A stretch of 64,000 nucleotides of DNA from Sweltsa coloradensis (taxonomy: Eukaryota; Arthropoda; Insecta; Plecoptera; Chloroperlidae), in NCBI GenBank assembly GCA_024449915.1, contig JAMZAV010002018.1, forward strand, positions 124,001 to 188,000, given 5' to 3'. Position numbers and translations under genes: made by a program. The stretch's first letter is position 1. Every line of letters starts with the position of its first letter. Below the pieces are notes generated by a model. The model was not told the DNA's origin and ran no database searches. It saw only the letters and a list, made by a program, of their open reading frames with translations. Shown here one piece after another: positions 22,990-35,244 of the stretch.

Positions 22990-23601
22990 ACAAGGCTTTT
23001 AGATTAAAACACTATTGCCTTTTCTTTCAACTTTGTTTTGTTTACAATATTTCTTAACTTGTAATTTAAATAGTTCTTTTGTCACCCATGTTTTATTTAC
23101 TTTATGTTTGTAAGCCGTTTGAAAATTAATATATTATATTGCATCATACAATTGGCTACAGTTAGTCGCTGCAAGTAATTATTCCCATTAAATGCCCTTA
23201 AAATCCTGATAATTTTTTTCTCATCTATGTACTTATTGATATTTGGAAACATCTATAGCGCTCTTCTTTATTGTTAATCTCAATGCCGGTCAATACGGCT
23301 ACGAAATAATGATCACTGAATTTACAGCTGATTTGACAGCAAGGTCAATACCCCGAACGTAAATATGATCTAAACATGAATTACTAAGCCGGTTGTGTAC
23401 TATCTTTTCCCTTGTCGGTATTGTGATGCATTGAATGAAACTATTTGTTGCATTAAGCTCACGGTAATCAAGTGTATAAAATAAATGTTGATCTCTCCCA
23501 ACCAAATATATGCAGCATTTGTAGCGTTTACATATTCTGACCTTGACACAATTGCAACGACACAGTTTCTTTTCCCAAACGTTTCTACGTAAACAATTCA
23601 A
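22990..23601 (-). mobile_element. Non-LTR retrotransposon fragment, endonuclease region
   Basis: Minus-strand translation shows DQHLFYTLDYRELN, NRLSNSCLDHIYVRGID and then, after a one-base frame change near 23320, SDHYFVAVLTGIEIN and further ORF2-like sequence (KTWVTKELFKLQ). The DH and SDH motifs are those of the C-terminal part of an APE-type endonuclease. The copy is broken by frame changes. Its upstream half is part of the 840 bp duplication. Confidence 0.75.
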
Positions 23602-24177
23602 AATTCATGGATTTTTTTAAAGAATTTTTGAATATTTTAGATTTTTCCTTGATCTTTTAGGAATTAAATGCTAATTTTGGATTCCAAATTAACATTAAAA
23701 AAAAAAAAAAAAAATAAAAATTAGTTTTTTTAATTTTTTCCATGTTTAAATTGGATCTACTACATGCTAATGAAAGAGTATTTTTATTTTAATGATACAC
23801 AGATAACATGTAAAGTTACTGGTGTCATTGAAATGAAAAATCTAAATATTACTTTTTCTTCTTTCTTGTTAAAGTTCCATTTTTCTTATCTCGATAAGGA
23901 TTAACACAAATAATCGTCAATTGTTAAAAATGTTTTTGCTAACAATGAGTAAACGACACAAAACTAAAAGCATTTGAAAATATGGCTTAATGCACCCAAA
24001 ACGCTAATTAGTCAACGCGACTTTTTACTCATTTACGCCATCCTGTGAAACCTGGGCCTAACTGTTCACCGGTCGGTTTTATCCAGGTATTTATTTAGGA
24101 CATATTTTTTGAAGTTGAAAATTGGGTGGTATTGACCTTCCTATATGAATGTATATTTCATAGAATTGTGAATCAAT
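23343..24177. repeat. 840 bp direct duplication, left copy
   Basis: It is nearly identical to 25323-26165, with only a handful of substitutions plus poly-A and one-base length changes. It includes part of the LINE endonuclease frame at its left and AT-rich DNA with GTTCACCGGTCGG at its right. Confidence 0.93.
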
Positions 24178-25323
24178 CAGTGGCGTAGCAAGTTGATGAA
24201 GGGCCCCGGTGCAAAATAAAATAAAATGGGCCCCTCCCAAGATCGGTTAAATATATAAGCGGTACATATTTTACTGATCTTGGGCCCCTCCCACTGCAAC
24301 TGATATCCTTCAATTGAGTGCGACTTGTACTGATATAATAAATAAGCATTATAGGAATAAGCGTAAACAACTAGACATTGCATTACAATCATTTCTTTTT
24401 TTAAATTTGTTTTTCTAATTCGTAATAAACATAACAATACCCATGTTAGATAATAATGCAGAAAAGCACCCCTTCTGGCCCATTTATCACGGTAATACGG
24501 CGGACGGCCTCACATTAGTAAACAAATAACAACAACAACATTAAATATCTTCCTACTCACCAACCAAGTCAGTCACCACAATATCACTCGTTCCCAAAAT
24601 ACCACTTGCAATACTAGATTGAGAATTAACACCTTCCTCAAAACTAGTGATCATGTTACTCGAGGAAGCAAAAAACGAATTAATTTTAGTGAGTTTAGAA
24701 ACTTTTTAACTTTATGTTTTTTGAGCCCCACTTGGCCGTTCTGTTTAGTCGAATACACCATATCAATAGACGTTACTGAACGAAATATTCATTACTTAAC
24801 TATTGCATACGTAGCTTCAACATAACACACAACACAAGCTCAACTTTTATACACTATTTGTACACCCGCGAGTCACGACACCCACACTACTTCGATCTTC
24901 ATTTCCAACTGAACTGTGGTACAAAATTGAATGCACCTAAAATTGCAGATCTCGTTTCGATATCTAATTAGCTGGCTAACAGGTCTTTGAAAGTTATAGC
25001 CAATCAGATTTTTGCAATAAATTATTTTCTAAATTGAAAAAGGGTAGAAGAAGCCATATAGTATTCCTATTTCCTAGAAACGGTAATTTGTCAACTCACA
25101 ATGGTCAGGGCTCACCCCTACGTATCCATACCCGTTGCAAATGCAATGGAATTATGATGAGACATGTTTTCAATGTTTCACAGTTGAATGACATTCTAGG
25201 GATTTTAGGAAATGCTAAAGCCTAAACTGTATAATTTGGCGACCCCTATCCTCGGGGGGCCCCTTAGAGGCCGTGGGCCCCGGTGCAGCTGCACCACTTG
25301 CACAGCCGATATCTACGCCACTG
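24178..25323. mobile_element. TIR element of 1.15 kb at the duplication junction
   Basis: It begins CAGTGGCGTAGCAAG and ends CTACGCCACTG, an 11-bp inverted terminus CAGTGGCGTAG. GGGCCCCGGTGCA near the left end is matched by its complement-like mirror at the right end. No transposase frame is visible. A clean target duplication is not evident. The superfamily is not established. Confidence 0.7.
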
Positions 25324-26165
25324 GTCAATACCCCGAACGTAAATATGATCTTCACATGAATTACTAAGCCGGTTGTGTACTATCTTTTCCCTTGTCGGTA
25401 TTGTGATGCATTGAATGAAACTATTCGTTGCATTAAGCTCACGGTAATCAAGTGTATAAAATAAATGTTGATCTCTCCCAACCATCTATATGCAGCATTT
25501 GTAGCGTTTACATATTCTGACCTTGACACAATTGCAACGACACAGTTTCTTTTCCCAAACGTTTCTACGTAAACAATTCGAAATTCGTGGATTTTTTTAA
25601 AGAATTTTTGAATATTTTAGATTTTTCCTTGATCTTTTAGGAATTAAATGCTAATTTTGGATTCCAAATTAACATTTAAAAAAAAAAAAAAATTAAAAAA
25701 TTAAAAATTAGTTTTTTTAATTTTTTCCATGTTTAATTGGATCTACTACATGCTAATGAAAGAGTATTTTTATTTTAATGATACACAGATAACATGTAAA
25801 GTTACTGGTGTCATTGAAATGAAAAATCTAAATATTACTTTTTCTTCTTTCTTGTTAAAGTTCCATTTTTCTTATCTCGATAAGGATTAACACAAATAAT
25901 CGTCAATTGTTAAAAATGTTTTTGCTAACAATGAGTAAACGACACAAAACTAAAAGCATTTGAAAATATGGCTTAATGCACCCAAAACGCTAATTAGTCA
26001 ACGCGACTTTTTACTCGTTTACGCCATCCTGTGAAACCTGGGCCTAACTGTTCACCGGTCGGTTTTATCCAGGTATTTATTTAGGACATATTTTTTGAAG
26101 TTGAAAATTGGGTGGTATTGACCTTCCTATATGAATGTATATTTCATAGAATTGTGAATATCAAT
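25323..26165. repeat. 840 bp direct duplication, right copy
   Basis: Starts GGTCAATACCCCGAAC right after the TIR element and ends at GTGAATATCAAT. The LINE endonuclease frame is present again on the minus strand (25264-25485) but is cut at the duplication edge. Confidence 0.93.
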
Positions 26166-26267
26166 GAATGTTAATGTTATCAAAGTTGTCTGATGGCAGT
26201 TGATAATAATAGTGGTTGAGTAGGCTTTCGAATCTTGTGATCACGTGTGTTTTGAAGTTTGAACTGA

Positions 26268-26438
26268 CCAATAAGAACGCACTACGAGTGAAGGGGAGGG
26301 GGTAGCTCAACGTTGCACTCGGAGACCACAGTCATAAGCTCATCAATGTTCCACCTGTCCGGAGGTATATAGGCGTGATCCCCAAAGAAGGCTACAGCGA
26401 CAGTGAATTCAAGTTCAAACCGTCAACCACAGTATAAG
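26268..26438 (+). promoter_or_regulatory. Candidate promoter with CCAAT and TATA boxes and a non-coding first exon
   Basis: CCAAT is at 26268 and GTATATAGG at 26365. Transcription would start near 26395, giving a short untranslated exon ending AAG at 26438 before a strong donor GTAAGA. The spacing of TATA to start is about 30 bp. No downstream coding exon could be tied to it, so the gene is unknown, or the promoter belongs to a retroelement or a non-coding RNA. Confidence 0.45.
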
Positions 26439-27370
26439 GTAAGAGTTGCCATTTATAACATACAATTAAGAATTACTTTTACATTTAGCACCGTTCCAAA
26501 CATCACATCTGCTATTTCGAAACGCTAGAACTTTGAGACTCTTCGAGTGTTTAACCTAAAAAATCATTTAAAATTATTTAAAATTAATCACTGTGGCAGT
26601 ATTTGTGATAGTACAAAGAATGACATCATTTGATATTTCGAATAAAATTATTAAAATGCTGTGTGTGTGGCAAGGTCCCCTAGTTTTGTGTTTTTGTTTT
26701 TTGTTTTGTTTACGGTATTTAGAGCAGTGTGGATCCAGAGTGACGATACATCAGTACGTGAATGAAGCATAATGATTAATGATTTATTAGGCTAAAAATT
26801 AATATTGTGTACCAATTGTCGTCTAAATTATTAACTTTTCGAAAATGACCTTACCAACGAAAAAATATAAAAGTGTGTTTCCATAAGGACCTCTCATGCT
26901 AGAAGTAATTATTGTTGAATTTGTCATTTGGTGTGTGTGCCACGTTCTGTATTTTAAGTTGAAAGTTATATAATATGATCAATGGGAACGCTTTAAAACA
27001 ACGTGTGTCACTACACTACTCGAATCACAGGTCGTTAAGTAGGCCTACAGTGTCATCATAATAATAAGAAATCGGTTTATGTTGGAATTGTTCTGTTTGT
27101 ACGAGGACATTTCAATTTTTTGTAACCTGATTGTTATATCTGTGATCTACGTGATTTTATTTACAATTCGAGAAACACATAGCTTCGTATACTTGTTCAG
27201 TGTGGCGTCAAAGAAGGTTTAAATGAAAGGTATCGTCATAACATATGACATATGACAAGGTAGGTTGCCTTTAGGTTAAAAAACAACAGAATCTTCGTGG
27301 CCATGTATAGCTACAGTGCTGCTAGATGTGCAGTATGATAACTAGAGGAAACGCAACAAATGCTATTTGG
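26439..27370. other. Unassigned sequence after the candidate exon
   Basis: Low-repeat AT-rich DNA. No splice acceptor followed by a convincing open exon was seen on either strand. Confidence 0.35.
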
Positions 27371-27804
27371 TAGTGCTGGGCTATGACATATCATTCAATT
27401 AACGATATCACACGAAAAATTTCGATATATCGATATATCAAAATGTAATTGTTCGTAAAATAAAATCACAAAATCATAAAAAAAATTTAAAGAAATTTCA
27501 TAATTTCAATTCACAATTTCAAAATTTCATAATTTGTGGCCAAATAGGGTTGAAAAGGTATCACATCACCATAAGCCTATTTAACTATTTTTACTATCTC
27601 ACAATCGCGTTTTATGGCCCGGCACCTCCACCATATGCACCAGCCAGGTTAATTTAATTTCGACTAACTACCCGGCACCTCCACCAAAATTACGAAATTT
27701 TTCATTTTTTGTGTAAATTTTAATATTTCGATATGAAGCCAAATAATGATATCGAAAATATTATCGACATCATATCGAAATATCGATTTTTTTGCCCAGC
27801 CCTA
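27371..27804. mobile_element. hAT MITE, 434 bp, with 8-bp target duplication
   Basis: Termini TAGTGCTGGGC and GCCCAGCCCTA; target duplication CTATTTGG at 27363-27370 and 27805-27812. Subterminal ATATCGATAT motifs are typical of hAT MITEs. The inside carries the GGCACCTCCACC motif twice (27619, 27673). Confidence 0.9.
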
Positions 27805-27914
27805 CTATTTGGATCATCTTTGTGTCGCGGATAGGTTTGTTTATACATGGATTCCTAATTTTGTATTGTAGACGTCGTCAACACAAATATTTTTTACAGC
27901 CTATATGAAATAAA

Positions 27915-28077
27915 CTAACCTAGTTCACACAAACTGTTGCTACGTCCAACTCCGGGTCAGGTTGGAGCATCTTCCTTCGTCTTCTTGTCTCCCGCTAACC
28001 TAGTTCACACAAACTGTTGCCACGTCCAACTCCGGGTCAGGTCGGCACGTCTTCCTTCGTCTTCTTGTCTCCCGCTG
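27915..28077. repeat. 81-bp tandem duplication
   Basis: Two copies beginning CTAACCTAGTTCACACAAAC and containing CCAACTCCGGGTCAGGT and CTTCCTTCGTCTTCTTGTC. They differ at about five sites. The ORF over it (27937-28119) has no recognised domain. 81 is a multiple of three, so coding use is possible but unsupported. Confidence 0.7.
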
Positions 28078-28275
28078 CCACGTTCCAGTCTCCTCCTCGC
28101 TGTCCCACATCGTTCCTAACAGATAAGATCATGGTTTACTCTCTACGTCTAACCCATCCAACTTCTTAGAAGCCAATACAATGTCAAGTCCAGGGATAAA
28201 GGGGCCTAGGGATGTACAATTAATTTAGGTTAAGTCTGCAGGAAGACATACAGTCTACAAACACAGTGGGTGTGA

Positions 28276-28700
28276 ATAAAATAATAATAAATAAATTGTA
28301 TTTAGAGTCTACCCACTCAGTTATATAACTGATTAGCAGTGGGGGACAGTAAATCAAAGTGACTAAGCGGACCCTGTAGGCCCCGACGCAATCGACGAGT
28401 GAGCGATAACCAAACAAAGATCGATATTTTTAATAGAAATTATAGCAAGCAGTGGTATTGACAGTGCGAACACCCGCGGATCAACGCCAGTATCAACAAG
28501 GCCGATTCAGAACAACTCTGAATTTATTATGGGCTTCATTGCTAAGACGGCTCCAAAGTCACCGTTTACAAACTCCTAAGACACGAACTGATGGACTTAA
28601 GTCCAAATCAGAAGTTAAGAAACTTCTGACTTTGGCGGGAATAGAACCCTGGACCTTCTGCATTGGAAGCAGATACGCTAACAACAAGACCAACGAGCCA
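28276..28700 (-). mobile_element. SINE with tRNA-Gly-like head (family 1), reverse copy
   Basis: Reverse complement of the 1774-2205 family: the (ATTT)n-like tail is at 28276 and the head TGGCTCGTTGGTC at 28700. TTCTGCATTGGAAGCAG at about 28657 is the anticodon stem-loop block in reverse. The ORF at 28452-28712 is this SINE. Confidence 0.8.
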
Positions 28701-28719
28701 CACACTGAATGACACTGAA

Positions 28720-29016
28720 CTAGGAAAACACAAAGTCATTGTAAGACGAGTGAGCGAGCCATGTGTTGAGTACCTGGGAACATTCCCTTTCCTTCCCATA
28801 CCTAAGGCTGGATCTAGTCAGCATGGATCTTTCCTCCCTAGCCTATTATAGGCTAGAGTGGTGCATTATGGCCGTACAGTTGATGTGCCCTTATACTAAC
28901 TAAACTCAAATCCCTATCATTTATACATTATTATATCAATGAACGTAACTGAAAATGTTACCGGGTACTCAACACATAGCTCGCTCACTCATCTAACAAC
29001 TTTGCCAATTTCCTAG
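28720..29016. mobile_element. Type-D MITE with about 55-bp inverted ends
   Basis: Starts CTAGGAAAACACAAAGTC and ends with TTTCCTAG. Subterminal GAGTGAGCGAG is mirrored by CTCGCTCACTC, and TGTTGAGTACC by GGTACTCAACA. A second copy is at 58414-58720. Confidence 0.8.
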
Positions 29017-29545
29017 TCTAGTTGACCAAGGTGCTTTTACACCAGGAATGTGGGAGACCTGGGTTCAAAACCCCGGTCGGGATAGATTTTGTAATTTCTG
29101 GTTTGTATTGAAAAAATTATAGAACATGTTTTGAATTTGAAATGCATACAATACTGGAAAACAAAGCCAGTATGAAATACGAGTGAAGATTACTAGGTTT
29201 ACTCAATTTCCCGGTGGAATTTTGTGGAACTTTGAACATGGAGATTCAGTGTACACCTGAATAAATTCAATAAAAATGATTTCTTACAGAAAAAAAGTCA
29301 TTGTTGTTACATTAAATGTTATATGTTTTTTCAATTTATTATTTTTTACATGTTTCAATTGTCACAGAGGTTGCTGAAATTGTTAATCAGCACCCTAACA
29401 CTAATCTCCGATGTCTGTTTAAAATTTTAGCCCAATCGGTTTGTCCGTTTCGAATCAAACAAACATACAATTAATTAAAATTAGTCCCGTTAAGAGTTCC
29501 ATTGTAAGACTCTGGTGATATTGCTCCCTCGTCAAATAAATCTAG
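29014..29545 (+). mobile_element. tRNA-headed repeat (family 3), divergent copy with 3' body
   Basis: The head has TAGTTGACCAAGGTGC and box-B-like GGGTTCAAAACCCC, followed by TTTGTAATTTCTGG. The same head and start of body occur at 59130-59575 and 60583-60690. The end ATTGTAAGACTC with CTCCCTCGTC recurs near 60735-60765. It abuts the D MITE, as the 58.4-59 kb copy does at greater distance. Confidence 0.6.
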
Positions 29546-29763
29546 ATTGTTTAGGCATCGAGAGCGATTTAGTAAATTTTTATTTGAATATATTTAAATA
29601 AAAAATATTTAAATTCAATTTAAAAAAAAATTAGGTCCAGGTATGTCTCAATTTTTAAATAGGTTTAGACCAGGGGACTATTCATAATTTTATTTCCCCG
29701 ATACTGGTGACTCACTTATGGGGGATTACCAAGCAATTGAGCTATTGATCTATGATGTTTTTT

Positions 29764-31139
29764 TAAGCGAGCGTTTCCATTTGACTCTGCCGGAAAAATT
29801 AGTCACTGTTTTTTTTGTTTGTTTGTATGTCTCGCCATAACGTTCGAACGGAGGCTCGGAACGAGTTGAAATTTTGACCATCCGCAAGCTTCGTTCTCGA
29901 TTGAATGCCATTAGTTTTGTGGCAAAATCGTTCAAAAAGTTAAAAAGTTACATTAAAGTTAATCGAAAGTTTTTTTTAAAAACTAAACGGCGACAAAATC
30001 TGAGATAGCCAAATCATTTAGAATGTCCGTCCGGTCACGAATATGTTAATTTTATTTTGATCCGATAAGTAGTTAAGCGAGCGTTTCCATTTGACTCTGC
30101 CGGAAAAATTAGTCACTGGTTTTGTTTTTTTTTTTTTTTTTTTGTTTGTTTGTTTGTTTGTTTTTTTTTGTTTGTATGTCTCGCGATAACGTTCGAACGG
30201 AGGCTCGGATCGAGTTGAAATTTTCACCATCCGCAAGCTTTGTTCTCGATTGAATGCCATTAGTTTTGTGGCAAAATCGTTCAAAAAGTTAAAAAGTTAC
30301 ATTAAAGTTAATCGAAAGTTTTTTTTTCAAACTCAACGGCGACAAAATCTGAGATAGCCAAATTATTTAGAATGTCCGTCCGGTCACGAATATGTTAATT
30401 TTATTTTGATCCGATAAGTAGTGTAGATGGAAATAACATTATAACAAAAGTAACGTTGCCATGGCAACGAAAAGACGCGCGAAGTTTCTAATGCACTGCC
30501 ACCTAGAAGTAATCAAAATACTTTCGAGGAAGCAGTCTATTATTTGTCAACAAAGAGTTTAAATAGTTTTCCCAAGGAGTCAAGGTCCTCTAGATGGCGG
30601 TGGATTTTAAAGTAAAGATTTAAACACGGGTTTACCCAAATACCTTGGCAATAATAAATAATACTGGAAACGCGAACGTCGTAAATTTTTAAATTTAAAA
30701 AAATGTGCAATGTGGGTCTAGCTATAGCACGTGCTCGCTTATCAACGCGTCCAACTGAGCGTTTCCTAGTTAGATGGAAATTACATTATAACAAAAGTAA
30801 CGTTGCCATGGCAACGAAAAGACGCGCGAAGTTTCTAATGCACTGCCACCTAGAAGTAATCAAAATATTTTTGAGGAAGCAGTGTATTATTTGTCACCAA
30901 AGAGTTTAAATAGTTTTCCCAAGGAGTCAAGGTCCTCTAGATGGCGGTGGATTTTATCCACAAAGTAAAGGTTTACACAAGGGTTTACCCAAATACCTTG
31001 GCAATAATAAATAATATTGGAAACATGGCCCTGTGGACAGCGAACGTCGCAAATTTTAAAATTTAAAAAAATGTGCAATGTGGGTCTAGCTATAGCACGT
31101 GCTCGCTTATCAACGCGTCCAACTGAGCGTTTCCTAGTT
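29764..31139 (+). mobile_element. Type-B elements in a row: head only, full copy, tail only
   Basis: 29764-30068 is a head fragment cut after GATCCGATAAGTAG, 30072-30770 is a full copy ending CGTTTCCTAGTTA, and 30771-31139 repeats only the tail half from GATGGAAATTACATT. Repeat boundaries are the same point in the element. All are in plus orientation. Short ORFs here are shadows. Confidence 0.8.
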
Positions 31140-31149
31140 AGTATAAATA

Positions 31150-33684
31150 TGTTTGTTCAAATCAATAAAAATCTGATTGAAATCAAAAAAAATAAAAAAT
31201 TCTGATTAATATCAAAAACTGTATTTAAATAAAATAATCATAATTTTTTATTTTTTATGATAAAAAAAAAAAATCAAATGCCCAGCTAAGAAATCAGCTT
31301 GTTAAAAAGTTCACACAAGATAATGCTGAAGTTATTCAATTATTGATTTTTAGATTTCCGTCATAGGCCTATATTACAATATAGAAAATAAATACCTATA
31401 GGCCCTATGCAATGCTTTCATAAGGGATGGCTGCTGTGTTGTTTGACCGACAGAGCACAGCATCAGCCTGCCGATGGGGTTTGATGACGCTGTAAGATGG
31501 CAACTGACATCACCTTGGAGCAGGACACGATGCAGGGTACAGTGGATGATGTTCCGAGGGAAAGTTGACGACTCTCTGACGAACTAAACATAAAAATAAT
31601 AAAATACGTTACTACATGAGTTGTCTGCTGTAACTCACACTTGATCCCTTGAACATCTCACAAGAAATCTTGAAAGATCCTTTCTCTCTCACACAAATAT
31701 ATTTTCATAGTTGTAATCTTCCAAACCATAACTCCATAAAGCAAAAAAAAAACAGTATAAGGGAAATAACTTTTGAAAACAACCCGTTAGTGAGAACGAG
31801 AATGAACTTTCCGTGAACTTCCCAAAGAACTTACTCTTTTTAAACACATTAACGTAAACTGTTCAAGCTCTATTAAGAAACAAACTTTGAAGTTTTAGAA
31901 AGTTATTGTTATATCACCTCCCTTTTCTCATATACAAATTCATTAGCATGAAATCTAGGTGCCCGTTAGGGCGCCGCAGAGAGCTAACACACTCAGGCAC
32001 CTTATACAGCAAGCCGAGTTGGGTTGTTTTCGAGGTGTCATCCAGTCATCATGAAATGTGTTATGAACTTAAAGATTTAGGTACATGACAACGTACGCCA
32101 GATTTGATTGGGGTACAATCATTTCTTCTGGGTGAAAAAATTGGGTAGAAACATGCTCAAAATCACTACTACTACTACTACCATAAAAATATGGTAAATT
32201 TTGGGTACTCACTCTTTCAATTAATTATTTATGTAGACAGAAATGAAACAAACTTTACAAAATATTTGGTGAAGGTGCAGGTTCCGAGAAGATTTACTAC
32301 GTATACATTTTAATTTAATTTAAATTACAGTTAAGACAGTTGATTTAATTTAATACTACGTTTTTTTAATGATTGGGGATTTCACATTGCTCTCAATTAA
32401 ATATAGTCTTAATAGTTGTTTTATGTAATGGCTTTTTAGAAAGTTTGTAGGAGCCAATACACTAATTGCATATGGCAAACCTAAAGGGACTTTCAATTTT
32501 ATTTGATTTTTGTTGCTCAAAAGTCTCATATTAATGCACTAAGGTATTTGAGACGTGAGTGGTAATGATGAGTTTTAAAAAAACATGCCCTTTTGCGGGA
32601 TTCGGACCCACGTCCCCGTAGGCAATACGCTTCGGACCACGACCTACTCGAATGTGCCTCCGCGGACGGGCATCGAACCCCCCCCAGCCTGTAGAGCCAT
32701 CGCTTCGGACCAGCGCCCTAATCAATGAGCCCCCCGAACGACTTGAACCAAGTCCCCGAGAGCCAAAAACGCTTCGGACCGCGCCCCAATCGTATTGCCA
32801 CTGGGACGACATTTAAAACCCCCGTTGGTTTGAGCCCTACGCTTCGGACCAGCACCCTAATGTATGACCACCGCAAACACATCGAAACCCCGTCCTGTAG
32901 AGCCAACGCTTTGGACCAGCGGCCCTAATGTATGTGCCCCACCGCGGGCGACATGAACCCACGTCCACGTTTTAAACCATTACGCTTCGAAACCCCGCGC
33001 CTTAAAATATGAGCCACAGCGTACGACATTAACCCCACTCCTCGTAGAGCCATCGTTCGGCCACGCCCCTAATATAGTGGCCACTGGTGGGCGAATCGAA
33101 CCCACGTACTCGTAGAGCCAGAAGCTTCTGACCAGCGCCTAAATATTGCTACAGCGGGGCGACATCGAAACCCCCGGCCCTGTAGAGCCATACGCTTCGG
33201 ACCAGCGCCCAATAGTAACCTATGAGCCACCCGCGGACGACATCGAACTCACGTCCCTAGAGAGGGCCCTAACGCTTTGGACCAGGCCCTAATCGTATGG
33301 GCCCTGCGGCGACATTTGAACCCACGTTTCGTAGAGCCATTACGTTCGGACCAGCACCCTAAACGTAGACCTACCGCAAACGCCTCGAAAACCAACGTCC
33401 CCGTAGACCATACGCCTTTTGGGCCAGCGCCCTAAAGATTGCCCCGGGGACGGGGCATCGAACCCCCGCCACGTAGAGCCATACGCTTTGAAAACCCGCG
33501 CTCTAAACCTATTTAGCCACAGCGTACGACATTGAACCCACGCCTGTAGAGCCAACGCTTCGGACCCGCGCCCTAAAAGTATTGGCCCCTTGGGACGACT
33601 CGAACCCACGTACTCGTAGAGCCAGAAGTTTGACCCGCGCCCTAATTATTTTTGCAAAGCGGAAGACATCGAAACCCCCGGCCT
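31150..33684. repeat. 2.5 kb duplicated block, copy A
   Basis: It contains AT-rich DNA, type-F repeat sequence (about 31960-32215), the family-2 SINE tail at about 32524 in reverse, and then the long tRNA-like array. It matches 33801-36160 in order, with many single-base insertions and deletions. The ORFs on it are not conserved between copies. Confidence 0.85.
32600..33684 (-). repeat. Tandem array of tRNA-like SINE heads, about 15 units (array A)
   Basis: Units average 72 bp. In minus orientation each runs from GTCGTCCGCGGTGGCTCAT through GGGCGCTGGTCCGAAGCGTA to ACGTGGGTTCG and then straight into the next unit, without the 3' T-stem and acceptor strand. Box-A-like and box-B-like blocks are kept. 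Unit variants recur seven units apart: the GAAGCTTCTG variant at about 33119 and GAAGTTTG at about 33625; the CAGCGTACGACATT variant at about 33013 and 33520; the ACCGCAAAC variant at 32870 and 33376. Many units have one-base indels. The last unit breaks directly into the duplicated flank at 33684. Confidence 0.85.
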
Positions 33685-33800
33685 CGTTACTACATGAGTT
33701 GTCTGCTGTAACTCACACTTGATCCCTTGAACATTCTCACAAGAAATCTTGAAAAAGATCTTTTCTCTCTCACACAATTATTTTCATAGTGTATTTGCTT
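33685..33800. repeat. Extra partial copy of the duplicated flank
   Basis: TACTACATGAGTTGTCTGC through TTTTCATAGTG repeats the sequence at 31611 and 34251 and then switches abruptly to the start of copy B. It marks the duplication junction. Confidence 0.8.
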
Positions 33801-35244
33801 CCACATATCAATCAAAAAAATCGATTGAAATCGAAAAAACTAAAAAAATTCTGATTAATATCAAAAAACTGTATTTAATAAACATAATCTAAATTTTGTA
33901 TTTTTTATGATAAAAAAAAAAATCAAATGCCCCATCTAAAAATCAGCTTGTTAAAAGTTCACACAAGATAATGCTGAATTATTCAATTATTGATTTTAGA
34001 TTTCTGTCATAGGCCTATATTACAATTAGAAAATAATACCTATAGGCCCTATGCAATGCTTCATAGGGATGGCTGCTGTGTTGTTTGACCGACAGAGCAC
34101 AGCATCAGCCTGCGATGGGGTTTGATGACCTGTAAGATGGCAACTGACATCACCTTGTGAGCAGGACACGATGCAGGGTACAGTGGATGATGTTCCGAGG
34201 GAAGTTGACGACTCTCATGACGAACTAAACATAAAAATAATAAAATAGTTACTACATGAGTTGTCTGCTGTAACTCACACTTGATCCCTTGAACATCTCC
34301 AAGAAATCTTGAAAGATCCTTTCTCTCTCACAGCAAATATATTTTCATAGTTTGTAATCTTCCAAACCATAACTCCACTAAAGCAAAAAAAAAACAGTAT
34401 AAGGAAATAACTTTTGAAAAACAACCCGTTAGTGAGATCGGAATGAACTTTCCGTGGAACTTCCCAAGAACTTACTCTTTTTAAACACATTAACGTAAAC
34501 TGTTCAAGCTCTATTAAGAAACAAACTTTGAAGTTTTAGAAAGTTATTGTTATATCACCTCCCTTTTCTCATATACAAATTCATTAGCATGAAATCTAGG
34601 TGCCCGTTAGGGCGCCCGCAGAGAGCTAACCACTCCAGGCACCTTATACAGCAAGCCGAGTTGGGTTGTTTTCGATGTGTCATCCAGTCATCATGAAAGT
34701 GTTATGAACTTAAAGGATTTAGGTACATGAACAACCGTACGCCAGATTTGATTGGGGTACAATCATTTCTTCATGGGTGAAAAAATTGGGTAGAACATGC
34801 TCAAACACTACTACTACTACTACCATACAAAATATGGTTAAATTTTGGGTCTCACTCTTTCAATTAATTATTTATGTAGACAGCGAATGAAACAAACTTT
34901 ACAAATATTTGGTGAAGGTGCAGGTTCCGAGAAGATTTACTACGTATACATTTTAATTTAATTTAAATTACAGTTACGACAGTTGATTTAATTATACTAC
35001 GTTTTTTGTAATGATTGGGGATTTCACATTGCTCTCAATTAAATATAGTCTTAATAGTTGTTTTATGTAATGGCTTTGTAGAAAGTTGTAGGTAGCCTAA
35101 TACACTTAATTGCATATGGCAAACCATAAGGCACTTTCAATTGATTTGATTTCTGTTGCTCAATGTCTCATATTAATGCACTAAGGCTATTCGAGACGAT
35201 GAGTGGTAATAGATGATGATTTTAAAAAAACATGCCTTATGCGG

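Noticed and set aside
23343..26165. LTR retrotransposon with 840-bp LTRs
   Set aside because: The repeats contain LINE endonuclease sequence, lack LTR-type ends, and the interior has its own inverted termini and no gag or pol.
32531..33609. Minus-strand ORFs such as 32531-32812 and 33340-33609 and the plus ORF at 35213-35928
   Set aside because: They are translations of the 72-bp (24-codon) tRNA-like array; the regular period keeps frames open.
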